64,000 nt of DNA, taken from positions 186,001 through 250,000 of the forward strand of contig JANFAH010000036.1 of the NCBI GenBank assembly GCA_024663395.1, given 5' to 3'. This DNA is from Pisolithus tinctorius. Taxonomy: Eukaryota; Basidiomycota; Agaricomycetes; Boletales; Pisolithaceae. The position numbers and the translations under genes are program-made. A model generated the notes under the pieces. It saw only the letters and a program-made list of their open reading frames with translations, was not told where the DNA came from and did not search any database. This document shows, piece after piece, positions 35,359 to 47,189 of this stretch (within the stretch, counting starts at the first letter, position 1; the number at the start of each line of letters is the position of its first letter).

Positions 35359-38300
35359 CTAACAAAATGAGCCCCCCCCGTGGAATGCGTTGAATATCTC
35401 TTTGTCTGCGAAGTGATTGAGGAAAAAACAGTGGTAAAGCTCTTGTGATGTAGCGGATGATATGCTAGGCGGCACCTTTTCAGAACCAAAAACGGGGACA
35501 AGCTCTAGCGCATGTGAGATCCAAGTAATGGGCACGACCAGTCCCTCTCGCGTCTCTCCACCTTCCTCCGTATGGGAGAAGCACCTTTCCAGGGTCCACA
35601 TCTGCAGCTCAGGTTGCTGCTGCGGGGTGGCAATAACACGGAAGGGCTGTAGATAAACGAGGGGATGGTTGAGATACGGAGGGGTTTCGACCTTGGAGTG
35701 TGGACGTGCACGAGGCTGGAAAATAGTGCGAACTTGTGCAACATAACTGGCAGCTGTACGCGGTACACGTATTAATACAGATCAACGCACATGTGAAAGC
35801 TACGCACTGTCATTTGAGGGGCTGATTAAAACAACGTCATAGCATCCATACGGGAAATCCTGAGAGGGGCGCAATGCCCGAACAACTTGACTCGGAAGAA
35901 TCATAGAATCGCGGAATGTGGAGTGCAGCTGAACGCGGAGCTTATGCCACACAGCAATATGATCGAAAGTACAAACGTCAAACTGGAGGTCAAGGGAATG
36001 GGATTGAAGAAATTCTAAATAATGGTCTTGAAAGTAGGGGAGCTGATATTGTTCAGCGATGTTGTTCAGCGACTGATTAGTTTCATCCGAGCGTGACGTG
36101 ACGTGGAGGGCGGTTTGAGTATGATTGGCGAGAATGCCATCAGCAAAGTAATTGCGGACCGGGCGGGGACCATGGAGTTGCCATTGCTCCTCAGGTAGGA
36201 CACGCCCTACCCATGCGAACGTTGGATCTGTTGCAGCGATTTCTTCCTCTTCCATGGAAACAGCATTGATGAGGGGTATGTTACTCGAGCGTATCAACGA
36301 GTATACATCAAACTGCCGCATAGATTCTTCGCGATCGAGTAATCGGACGACTTGTTCCGCGAAGTCTTTATTCTTGTTAGTACGTTCGAATGGACGCTTG
36401 CAGTGGGTGATAAGAAGGCGTTCGCTGACGTCTGCAGTATATTGTATTAGTCCACCGTTATTACGAATCGCCGCTGCGAAGCTGTGAAAAAGCTCCAACT
36501 TCGGAATGTGGAAGTCATTTTTGGTACCAGCTGATCTTGTCTTTCTGGCGTTCGCCTCGATAATGGCATCCTTGTGCGCATGGAATTCCTGCAGCGATGA
36601 TTCCATTTCCTTCACGGAAGCGTCTGTGTGTATGGGACTCTGTGCCTGGTATATGAAACTGATAATAGCACGTATGGCACGGAGGAACCGTGGGGGTACA
36701 CAACCGGCGATCATGGGAACAATGGTACGCTGGATGTCGCGGTGTTCTCTGCCCGTCATTTGCTTGATGTGTGAAACACCACCCGCAAAGTGCCTCACCG
36801 CAACGCGTTTGTGGTGACACTTGAATCGTGCATCGAGGTCGTCCTCAAGTAACTCTCTACACCATGAAAGGACATGGTCGAAGAAAAACTTGTGGCATGT
36901 ATGAAGGATTTCGGGCAGAAGGAAGATGGAGGGGTCCGCAAACGGCCAGTTTCTCCAAAATGGAAGGTGGACACCGCTAAGCTGTATCGTCTTCGCCTCT
37001 CTTTGAAAGCGGCTCAGATTATTCCACGGGTGAGTACCCCGAGCGACTTGTTCGATGCGCTGGAGAGTGAGATCGCCTGTACGAGATGAATGGGAGTGAC
37101 TGTCGCCGAACTGCTTATGGGTTGCTTCCGTGACAGGGGAAGCGCTTTTGGAGACGCATGCGATCATTAGCTGTTCAGGGAGGTCAGCGGTCCATGCCAC
37201 TAGTGGCGTGAAACAATAGCGTCGGTATCCATGGGGGTCCGGCATCATGGTTCCAATCTCTGCAACACGTTTCAGGCCCGCGGTGACGATATCAACACAT
37301 TTGTGCCAGACGCGCGTTTGCAGGATCATTTGGTTTCCCTTAGGGACATCAAACTTCGGTATCGGCATGAACGCGACACATCTCCATGAATGTGAGGTGG
37401 CTGCCATGCGGATGTTCCCTGGAATATTGCCGATACTGATTAAGAGGGGATGCATTTCTAGTCCTCCGGTCATCCTTGTCACAGGAGTCTTGTCGGATGC
37501 GGCGAGAATAGGTATGATTGTGGCACCCTCCGGAAGGGAATCCTAACAGAAGACCATTGTTAGTTTCCGTAGTGAAGTTGTATCGCTCTATGAACATACT
37601 TGGATGCGATGGGCTTCGCGCGCTGAGAACCATTCACCGTACTCCCGTCCAAGAGCATTGGTGATCAGAATAGGATCAAACATCATATCGGCACCAAAGA
37701 TAGGGTTTCCAAACAAGGACCTTGCGACCTCCTCTGCGTCACGCCAAATCAGCTGTATAGAATCAGTTGTTTTGTAACCTTCGACTTCTAGAACGGTACT
37801 CCGCCACTTTGGCCCTGAGGGAAGGGTATCCATCCACCCGAGCAATTCTTCTACTGAAGTAAAGGATGGCCGGGGATTATCATGGAACTAAGGAAAATAA
37901 GTGAGATATGGTTTATTGAGGTAAAACCGGTAGTACCCAGGGCAAAGCGAGGAATCTCTTGATCTGAGTTTGTGTAAGGTTCTCCACGAGAAACTTGGCT
38001 AAAGACCATTCTGCCCGAGACTGAAATGGATAGTACACATTGATCTCTCGCTCTTGCTTTAAAGGACCATCGTGAAACTGCTCGAATGTATTTGGTTCGT
38101 TCCCGAAAGTATACCCTGATCGTTCGTGGTACCTAGCCCTTGAGTGCGAAGATTGACCAAATGAAGCTAGACGAGCATCTTGTGCTGTCGAGGAATGAAA
38201 TGGAACGAGTGGATAACACGTCCTGATATGCTGGATCAACATATCATGGGTCTCGAAGAACACTTCGCAAGCTACGTTTGGACACCGATATCTAGAACTC

Positions 38301-38403
38301 TTGTAAGTAGAAACTGAGTCAATATCGTCGATACTAACCTTCCAGGATTCGGAACTTCCGAGATATGAGCCAGTTCTGGCGGTATGTATCCTGTATCTGT
38401 CAT
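35359..38403 (-). CDS. Plavaka transposase
   Basis: Exons on the minus strand are 38403-38339, 38297-37937, 37887-37600, 37542-35808 and 35753-35359. They give 947 residues with no stop or frameshift. Introns are 41-57 bp. A zinc finger (CPNVACEVFFETHDMLIQHIRTC pattern, CX4CX12HX3C) lies at residues about 27-49. It is followed by NVYYPFQSRAEWSLAKFL and LPSGPKWRS (about 164). The family block with SDKTPVTRMTGG, HPLLISIGNIPGNIR and MPIPKF starts near 256. The C-terminal part includes CHHKRVAVRHFAGGVSHIKQ, VSERLLITHCKRPFERTN and MWTLERCFSH. Domain content matches fungal Plavaka transposases, which are CACTA-related. Role: mobilisation of the element. The start at 38401-38403 (MTDTGYIPPELAHISEVPN) was chosen as the last ATG before the zinc finger. 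Earlier in-frame ATGs would overlap the companion gene. Confidence 0.85.
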
Positions 38404-38547
38404 TGTAACTCGAAGACAGGCAGACTCCGTGACCAGTCCGTGGCTCATGAGTGTAGAAATTTTGCTAAGTCCTTCAAACTCCGACCAACTTGCACCTCTG
38501 CAATTGCCCACCAGAGCCAGCCGCAGATCGAGGAAGTACTGCCTCTT
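38404..38547. promoter_or_regulatory. bidirectional spacer of the Plavaka element
   Basis: Only 144 bp separate the chosen start codons of the transposase and the first companion gene, so a shared promoter is likely. The companion frame is open further upstream, to 38365, and would then overlap the first transposase exon on the opposite strand. Confidence 0.4.
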
Positions 38548-39460
38548 ATGATTCAAGCTGAACCCCCCACGACTCCTGTATCAATGCGATCCAGTTTTCG
38601 CAAACCCCTCGGGTCCTCCCCATGTAGCACTCAGCCCTCATCACCTCTTTCATGCAGCGCTTATCCGGCCCCACTCAGCAGTCAACTTTCCTCCCCCCCG
38701 CCCTCAAGCGTTGCTCCATCGTCGCCTGGCGGCCCCGAGGACACTCCCAACGCCACTATGGCTCCAGAGAGAACCACAGGGAGGGGTCCGCAGACTGCAA
38801 GGATTGCTCGCATAAAGTTTTCACCTTATCCCAAGCCGGACATTGGGGAGGCTTTGGAGCTCCGCTTTGCGAGGAAGTCCCTGAGAGGAGGAGCAGGAGT
38901 TATTCACCCGAACGATGCTAGAGATGTATTACTTCCTTGCTCTTTCTAACATCGTGGAATCCTAATTCATTGCCTCACAGGGGAAATTCCTTTTTCGCAA
39001 CGGTATCAAGGACCTTCCAGACGTGGCGATAAAAGAGGCGGTCTTGATGAAACATGCAGGTCGCGAGACTAGGCGCTATCGAGCGCTGTCCTCAGCCTGG
39101 GAGCTCAGGGAAGCTGAGCACTACAGCAATTTTATGAAATATATCTATCAAGCCGACCGTAAGAAGTATGGGGAGTATCTGGGGGATGGACAAGGTGATG
39201 TGGATCTGGATCATGCGGCGGAAATAGACGATGCGGAGAACTTCCTAGCCTTCGGCCGTGAGGCGTACAACGAGGATATTATGACGTTTCAGACTACGAA
39301 CACCCAGCTCGATCAACTTGAAGAGGAAGTGCAATGCCGTGTTCACGACTCGTCAAGCGAGTTCGATGGCTCATCAGATTGCGATGCCAGTGACAGATAT
39401 GCGGAGTCGGGTGTGAATGACAGCAAGGATGGCCTTATGGGTCCAGTAGATAGCACATAA
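38548..39460 (+). CDS. companion protein 1 of the Plavaka element (unknown function)
   Basis: Exons are 38548-38925 and 38981-39460, giving 285 residues. The 55-bp intron runs GTATTAC to CACAG. The N-terminus is a Ser/Pro-rich disordered stretch. The middle (ARIKFSPYPKPDIGEALELR, then GKFLFRNGIKDLPDVAIKEA) is followed by a charged helical segment with SAWELREAEHYSNFMKYIY. The C-terminus is strongly acidic. I recognise no domain. Its position beside the transposase, in divergent orientation, makes it a transposon-borne gene. It could also be the first part of one longer gene with the next entry, although the two are separated by a stop and a good new start. Confidence 0.6.
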
Positions 39461-39671
39461 CTGATGACTCGGAAATGAAAGGTGAGGCCTGCACACTTTA
39501 TTTACGAACATTAGCTGATCGCCTTGCAGTAGCTCTGCCGTTCACCTACTCGAAAATGTGGCTATGTAGTGCCCCAAATGTATTATTTCCCCTCCATTTG
39601 ATATATGATGATCAAACGATATCTCGTGTGCCTCAATCCGGTTTCTTCCCTCTTCCGTCACTCCCACCACC
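39461..39671. other. spacer between the two companion genes
   Basis: This 211-bp stretch encodes a pyrimidine-rich region just before the next start codon (CCTCTTCCGTCACTCCCACC). It probably contains the 3' end of one gene and the promoter of the next. Confidence 0.4.
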
Positions 39672-41203
39672 ATGGATTGGCCAGTTTTCAGAGACGAGGT
39701 AAGCTTTGATAGACCCCACCGATTCACTAACTAACGAACGTTCTATCACAGGGATACTTGGAAGTGACTGGCCAGGGCGAAGGAAGTCGCGATGGTCTTG
39801 ACACCAGCCACCATGTTCCCTCAGAGCTCGACACTCGAACCGATTGTTACAACGTTAGCACGATAAATACCACGTATCATCCCCCATCGACAACCATCTA
39901 TCATCCCCCGTCAGCGAACGTCTATCACCCGCCGTCGAATCATCCCCCGTCAGTGAACGTCTATCACCCGCCGTCGATGGATATCAGCTATCCTCCCGCA
40001 TCTCTGTTCGATCCATCGTCGATCTTCGCACCTCGTGAGATCGAACAACTTACCGAAAACCCACGTCACCCGGAACTGGTGATTTCCACCCGCAGCACAC
40101 AGTCACGGATGCCACGTGACAGAGTATTTTCTGCTCACGTTGCGATGGCAGGGGACAGGCCAAACCGGCGGGGGGAAGTTGCCAGAGGTGAGGAATTTGA
40201 CCGTATTCACATCGTCCCGGATAGGGAACGACCAGTTCAAAACTCAACCCGGCCGACCAAGCGCGTCCGTTTACCCGTCCTCCCCACCGACGATCCCCCT
40301 GCAGCCAACACCCCGACGTTAGTCCCCATCGATCTCCAGCCAACCGCAACTACGCGTATCCCTGACTACGTCGTGAAGCGCTTCAAGGACGAAGCCAAGA
40401 AAGAACTTCGTCGATACTTCATGATGGAGCAACCAATACGGACGACTGCTGATTCCAAGTACATCGAAGACTTAGCGATTCGTCTTGCGGAAGGCATATT
40501 CGGGTCCTCAGGCAGTGAGTACCGGATACCAGGTACGACTCATTACTAACACGGAATAGGAGCTTGGTTGGATTCAAAGAAAAACATGAAGACATTCCGC
40601 GATAATGCAAGACATACGCTTCACGAGGTCACCAGTACGTTCAAGACCGTCGCTCGATTAACTCTCAAGGACTCGTATAATTTGCGCGTGCCCATTGATG
40701 CGCCACATACGACTCGGATCGCTGAGACATGGAGAACCAGTGTGGAACCCCTCCTCGTCGGATGGGATTTTGTCGACGAAGAAGTTCTGGTACGTCTTTC
40801 CCCATGTGCCTTTATGGCGGACTAATGTTTTTGGTAGCTTCCAACAGGACAAACGGTGTCCGGCTTCTTCAACTGCTGCGCCGTGAGCACCATCATTCAC
40901 GAAGCCGTATTCTCGCCTTGTCGCAAACTGTCGTCCGTCATCCCCCCCGACACTGAAAATCTCGATCGTCTTATCGCCTTCACCGTCACCATCATTCGGT
41001 GGGGGCTCACAAACCTCGTCAGGGGCCGTGAGGCCGAGTTCGAGGCAGATACATACGAACCTCACTACAATAATGCCCTCCGACGTATTCAGGTCCTTAG
41101 GAGCGAAGGACCTATTACTACACTAAACCGTTTCTCAGAATCTACTGCTAGCATTTTGGCGCGTGGAAGGGAACTCGTAGAACACTATTCACAGTGTACA
41201 TAA
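39672..41203 (+). CDS. companion protein 2 of the Plavaka element, DUF6532-like
   Basis: Exons are 39672-39698, 39752-40514, 40560-40789 and 40838-41203, giving 461 residues in consistent phase. The start codon sits in a strong context (CACCACCATGG). The first exon is nine codons. The N-terminal part carries a YHPPS repeat and is otherwise disordered. The second half (RIPDYVVKRFKDEAKKELRR, AWLDSKKNMKTFRDNARHTL, LPTGQTVSGFFNCCA, TYEPHYNNALRRIQVL) has the length and layout of the DUF6532 proteins common in agaricomycetes and often found near such transposons. That assignment is by recall of the general pattern and is moderate. Molecular function is unknown. Confidence 0.7.
39886..39986 (+). repeat. 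short in-frame YHPPS repeat
   Basis: TATCA(T/C)CC(C/G)CC(A/G)TC units occur five to six times with 21-27 bp spacing, all in the frame of companion gene 2. Confidence 0.8.
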
Positions 41204-43560
41204 GCTCGTAACGATCTATGACTAGTACTACACATGATAATCAGTGTTCTTGTCTCCAATGTCAACATTGATAAGATGACATCGGCGCTGGGATCTCGAT
41301 AAGGCCGTGGTAAATAGGCCGTACACTTCTCATAATTCACAAGCGAGCTAAATGGAGAAATTCTAAACGGGGAGTGGTATAACCTGCTCACTTGCTCGCG
41401 TAGTTTTGCAGATGTACGATGATACCAGCAGAAGAATCGGTAAAATTGGTATCCGTTGACTAATAGTATGCTGGAATATTTGGTCAGTTGCCATGGCAGA
41501 GCAGAAATTAAACCTACACCATCGAAGTTCTCCAAAAGCCACCGGTGATTGATCATCGATCAATGCTCGGTCGAGCATACCACATTGTTCCCTCCCCGGT
41601 CTTGCAGGGTATGCTATTTAACGGGCATGTTTTCTTGTGAAATAATTTGTCAACTGAAGTGAGACAGAACAATTACTGATTCTTTCTCAGCTCCGCCGTG
41701 CAGTATTGGCAAGCGTGGTGTCATGCAGGACAGGTTATTACAAGCCATACCCCTTAGCCTGAAATGATGGTCACACTGCACACGGAGCACAGCCGGATGC
41801 GCACATCAGAACCGTTTCACTGGAGAGATCGATAGAAAACGCTTTAACTTTAACGTTTCATGATCACGCTTACCTACACATCCTCCCTGTGGGACGCAAG
41901 GCATAGCAAGTGGCCACCATTCTTGCCAACCATGTAGACCAGTGAACTTCGCCACACACCCTAGTGTCACCGGGTCTGAACGTAGTCTAACTCGTGGCTG
42001 TCCCTGGGTAGTGTCTTGATAACATCAGAGGAACGAAAACATGAAACATTTGTCGTCCCTGTCTAGGAGCTTGAATTCGCCACCACTTAACAATGCAATC
42101 TATATGGGCAGCGAATGCTTCCACCGAGAAATGCCTAGGGTTTCAATTGAATGTACTCGGACGCTCTCTGAGAAAACGATGGGAAACGAGTGCTGGGTGG
42201 AGATAATGTTCTTCTGGAAGCAATTTAGTTTTCAACCTGTAATTATTATCACATCTCTAACATGAAGGCAGAGGATCAGATGCAAACCTGCTCTCGGATT
42301 GGAACAAAATATGGATTCCGAGCAACAATTGATACACCTACCCTCCCGACATCCTCACTTCATGGTGATCAGAGAGTAAGAGATCTAATTCATATGACCT
42401 ATCAACAGCAGACGAATGAACGTGAAAATAGTACCAATTTTCAGAAGATGGTGGTAGCAGTGTGCTAGATCTGCCAGGATCACAGGATTCTGGATCAGAT
42501 CCATGGCAGCAAAGCGTACAACGCAATGTGGTTTCCTCGAGGACATATTGCACGCCGGTTGGTAAGACCCAAAAAATGTATGATATCGATCCAAGAAAAG
42601 CATCGAGTCCACAAAGACGACCAACAAGTCTTGATGACCAAAGCAGATTAGAGCAGACAGACTGTTGGCAACCAGCAGTCCGGTAACACGTCAGCAACAC
42701 ACAGATCGTTATGCATAGAAGCTGATGAATGACGAACCGGGATGAACCTCACCATGAGACCTATAACAAGCTTCTTTCAGCTGCCTGTACCACGAAAAGA
42801 CAGGAGCACCCAATGAGATTTCTAAAATGAACAAAGTTGGCCAATATTTCGCCACTCTGAATCAACCTTATCATATTGTTCACACCCGATGGCGCACAGC
42901 ATGACCACAGACCATGGAACCAGGTCAGGCCCCCAGTAGGGCTCAAATCGCGAGAGTGTTTGTAGAACTGGTAGTGAAGGCGTGATACAGCTGGCCAGCA
43001 AGGGAGTAACACGCCGAGTCACATTCAGTCACAGTCCTTTGTTGGTTCACGAAGTAATTAAACACTGAAACCTTCGCCGGGTAGCCCGACGCGAAGTCAG
43101 TCAATATCTGACAACGACCTTACACGTACAAAACTCATTACAGGAACACGAGCGAAGACAACAAAGACAGAGAATCCATCTCAAAGTACCGATGTCAATC
43201 CGGTTTCTGCTAAGGGATGCAATAACTTGAGTGGAAACCTTCTTTCCACCCAAAAGATTCACGAATTTCGTCGCCACTTACGTCCAGCACCGGTGCGGGC
43301 AGAATAATCTGCTAAAAATAATCAAAAGAGAGGGCAAGTTTATGGATGCATCAGCCGCCACGCAAAAACTCACCTCATCCATTGGCGCAGCATTTACAGA
43401 CGGAGTTGGATGATGCAAAGGATTAGCAAGTGCGCTACATTTCATGGCATGAGCGCATGGCGAGCGGATTGGCGAGGGATGACACACGAGATAGCCGGGT
43501 CATTGTGGTGCCCGGGCCCTTCGGGGTCAGGAGGATTGGTTTCGTCGAGCACTGTCGGAG
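41204..43560. repeat. diverged long-repeat region, no gene seen
   Basis: About 41815-43130 is collinear with 31800-33060. From about 43270 (GTTTATGGATGCATCAGCC, AAAAACTCACCTCATC) it resembles 45625-45665 and more weakly 2890-2930 and 49730-49765. No convincing coding frame. The right end of the Plavaka element lies somewhere between 41210 and about 41600. Confidence 0.55.
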
Positions 43561-43810
43561 GATTTGGAATACTCGTCTCCTCTGCACTTTCAGTGGATTG
43601 AGAACCGTTGCGATGCTCGAGCCCATCGGGGTCAAAAAGATTGGTGTCGACCATTGTTGAATGATTTGGAATACTCGTCTCCTCTGCTCTTGCAGTGGAT
43701 TGAGAGCCGTTATTATGCTCAAGCCCCTCGGGGTCAGAAGGATTGGTGTCATCCATTGTCGAAGGATATGGAATACTCGTCTCCTCTGCTCTTGCAGTAG
43801 ATTGAGGACT
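43561..43810. repeat. 102-bp tandem repeat, three copies
   Basis: GAT(T/A)TGGAATACTCGTCTCC starts at 43561, 43663 and 43765. One more diverged single copy lies at about 45810-45910. The period is divisible by three, which is why a long 225-codon frame appears on the minus strand; that frame is judged to be a by-product. Confidence 0.85.
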
Positions 43811-43824
43811 CCATCTCTACAATG

Positions 43825-46800
43825 CCTGACTTTTCTAAAGGGGCAGTCACGGTGTGTCAGTTTACAGCCATTCAACAGGGTTCCAGGAGAAAGCGTAGCA
43901 CGAGCATAGGTATCCCCGTGATCGGCTGCGCAGCTGCACGGGCAGCTCATGCCACTTCTAACTTGTCCATGATAGCCTGGTGGTTGATAAAGCTCCCGCC
44001 GATCTCGTATCTTGGCAAAGAGCGTCTGTGACCTTGAACCTGTTGAAATGCATCCCAAAAGCATGAAACATGATGGACAGGGCCCCACCTTCGAGTGGGG
44101 CCTGCGTGCCATCTTGAAGGCTTCTATCTGGACTTGAAGATAAATAAATTTGCATACACAAGAGCCGCCCAGTCAGGCGCTCAGAGGGTGCATCCGTCCA
44201 ACTGATAAATCTGACGTTCATTATCCCACGAACACAACGCAGATATGCGGGACTGCGGCAAAGTAGGTCCTTCGTAGGTCAGATAGAGTTGTCACCATGC
44301 GGTTGAAAAGAACCGCAACTTTCCTGGAGTCAGACAGCAATTAAATGTTCAGAACCACACCCTGGATCTCGGAGTTAGAATTGGGGAGATTGCTATAGGC
44401 CATGCTTGTCGCCGTCCAGGCTTTGGTGCTTCAACCTACGCGACCTCGTGTGAGGGGATAAGTACACAGTAGAGTGTAAAACCTCAGTGGAGTAAAGTGA
44501 GCCTACGTGAGCGTGGGAGAAATTGTTGTTTAATCCACTACTTCGTGCTACTTGGGGATAGGCGAATCGTCACAGCGATCGCCAGAGGAGCAGCGTGAAT
44601 ACACGATGCTAGCACAGCAGTCGGTAAAGTTAGTCAGGCGACAATTGGGCGCTCCGTGGAGACTGTACCCTACACCACGGAAGTCATTAACTACTTCTGT
44701 CAAGGCGGGGTACCCACTACAAGATTGCGACTGGCGTGCACTGGATGTCCCCGGCGACTTACTTGTGCTGTGTATTACTATTGACCCCATAACCCCGTCC
44801 GACGGAAGAATAAATTTCGGCTAAGATCAGAAAGCTGGAAACACTGGCGGTACCGCGGCCAACTAAGCAGGGTTGCGGGGAATCAAGAGCATTAACCGCA
44901 CTGATAGCAATGAATAATTCCATCTCATAAAGGACCCTAGGAAAACTCTAACACACACCGACTACACTCTTGGTACCCGGTTACAGGCAATCAGACCTGT
45001 CCGCAGCAACGAGTAACCCAGTTTATGTCTTCTGGAAGCGTCCGCAGAGGTGGGTATGGCCTGGACAGTCGGTCTGGACCATGACAGACGTGCACAAGCA
45101 ATTTACAGAAGACAACATTGAAGAAATCCATCTCAAAGTATTAGTACGAGTCTGTTGTCTACGGAATCTTCGCTAAACGATGCGGAGGGTATGTGAAGAG
45201 TGTATCCTTTGCATGACTACTGGTTATTACCGTCATGTTGGGCTTACAAATCGGGACTGGGATCCGTCGTTTCGTCGTCACTAATGTCCGGAACCTGCGC
45301 AGACAACGAAAGGAGGAAAAAATGTTTATACAGGCATCGACCACTCTACGTACAAACTCACGTTGTTGACGGGGCCCCCGTCTGGGGCTTGGCTGAGAGG
45401 GACTTTAGGTCCCAGAACGTTCGCAAGCATATACGAATCACTGCATTATTTCCGTGAGCACACGAGTGGAGCAAGGAAGGGTACCGTACTGGTTAGCATT
45501 ATCGGGGTGTAGCAACACCTCGGGCTCATGAGGGTGAAGTTGAAGATTGGTTGTGCGAAACATTATTCCGGCATTGAAGGCGTGCACAACAGGCTCGGGC
45601 AGTATGATCTGCTAAACAAAAGTTCATACATGCATCAACCGCTCCCCACATAAAAATTCACGTCATCGGGGGGGATGGCATTTGCACCTGGAGCTTGAGG
45701 TGGGAACGCACTAGCAATTGCACTAGAACTGGGTAAACTGGTGTACCATGGCATGAGCGCACTACGAGTGGAATAACGAGGGATGACAAACAAAGTAGCT
45801 GGGCCCCCATAGTGTCCGGGCCTTTCGGGTTCAGAAGCAATAATGATCTTGTCAAGCATTGTCGAAGGGTTTACAGGACTCGAAACTTCTGCACTTGGAT
45901 TGGATGGAGGACTCCATCTCTACAACACCCTGCCTTTTTAAATGGGCTATCAGAGTGCACGTCGTTTTACAGCCATTCAGCGTGGCTCAAGGGATGCAGT
46001 GTTGATGTCGGTGGGTCATGGAGCAGCGGATTTCATTCAACGAACTTTTTCACTGAATTCAAGCAGTTACAGATCCGTATCTTGATCCATAACACGATTT
46101 CATCCCTCTATGACCGTCAGGGCTCAGGACCAGCCGTTGACAAAACGCCACTGGAGAACACGCATGAAATACGTCGCAGAATAGTGAATAGTCCGGGGTG
46201 CTCCCTTGACCATCATCTTTGTGGCGATCTGATCTCGAAAAACAACGCATGTTAGCCATCAATCGATCTTTCTCCTTCCCATCACCCGAAAGTTGCGGAA
46301 CAGACGTACCACGTCCATAAGTGCACCCCCGTGATCAGCCGCAACACGAGCAGCACACGTCGCTTCTAACTCGTGTACGTAGTTCCATCCGTGCCAGCCT
46401 CCGCACATGTACTGACCGGTAAGACTCTAACTCACCTCGTGTCTTGGAAAGGAGGACTCGTGACCTTGGACCTGTTTGTACATTGCGGAATGGTGAGGTG
46501 TAATCGACTGAGTTCTACCCCCGAGTGTCCTCGATGAATGGGGCACACATGCTATGCTCATTTCAGAGCTTCTGGACATCAGGCTGAACAATCTCGTATA
46601 CACAAGAGCTGCCCAATGCTGCTGAAACTCATAATCCGTGAGAATCAGGCTATGCGAAAATACAACGGAAGGGGTCACGTATCATGCTCACAACTAATCC
46701 TGATAAACTCACCATCCCACGAATACAGCCCAGTCAGATGGGTAGAATCGTCACTATGCGATTGGAAAGAATTGCAACTTTCCCGGAGTCAGCTAGCAAT

Positions 46801-47100
46801 GTCAGAAGCTATGCGAGATGAGCGGAGAACTCGCCCTGGATCGCAGATGACGACATCAAAATTGGGAGGCCCAACCTGTCTCCGTGGCGCTTTAACCCAC
46901 ACAACCCGGTGTGAGTGGAGCAGTAAAATAGGTAGCTGGAAGACTTTAATGTGATAAAGCGAAAGCTCCGCGGACGCACAATGCAGTCCTGCGACGATAG
47001 GGCGCTCCGAGAGAGAACTTTACCCTATACCACGGGCCAAGGTATTACATAACTACACCCGTGAGTCAAGGCGGAATACCCACCCCCTTCATGACTAGGG
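43825..47100. repeat. two adjacent diverged units of about 2.1-2.4 kb
   Basis: About 43825-44720 and 45930-47070 are collinear. Shared landmarks are ATACACAAGAGC.GCCCA, GAA(C/T)(C/T)GCAACTTTCC(T/C)GGAGTCAG, GGGCGCTCCG.G, TTAACTAC or TAACTAC, and GTCAAGGCGG..TACCCAC. They lie in the same orientation, so this part is a tandem duplication of an older unit. No gene seen. Confidence 0.7.
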
Positions 47101-47189
47101 GGCCACCGGAGGTCCGCCTCGGCGACTCAGTTCTGCCGGTTTACAGATTATGTAAGCGAAGCCAACTCGGAGACTGTAGCCTAAGTGTC

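Larger units (their letters stand above)
35359..41203. mobile_element. Plavaka-type DNA transposon (ends not mapped)
   Basis: The span covers a Plavaka-type transposase on the minus strand and two companion genes on the plus strand, arranged head to head around a 144-bp spacer. Flanks on both sides are members of the long-repeat family, so the element interrupts the repeat array. I could not find convincing inverted repeats or a target duplication; the limits given are those of the coding parts. Confidence 0.75.

Noticed and set aside
35359..41600. Inverted repeats for the Plavaka element
   Set aside because: Short matches (for example CAGTG-containing words near 35266 and 41251) were in direct rather than inverted orientation or too short to support ends.
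43435..44112. 225-codon minus-strand frame
   Set aside because: Its length comes from the 102-bp tandem repeat, which is a multiple of three; no domain, and the frame is not kept in the sister unit near 45.8 kb.
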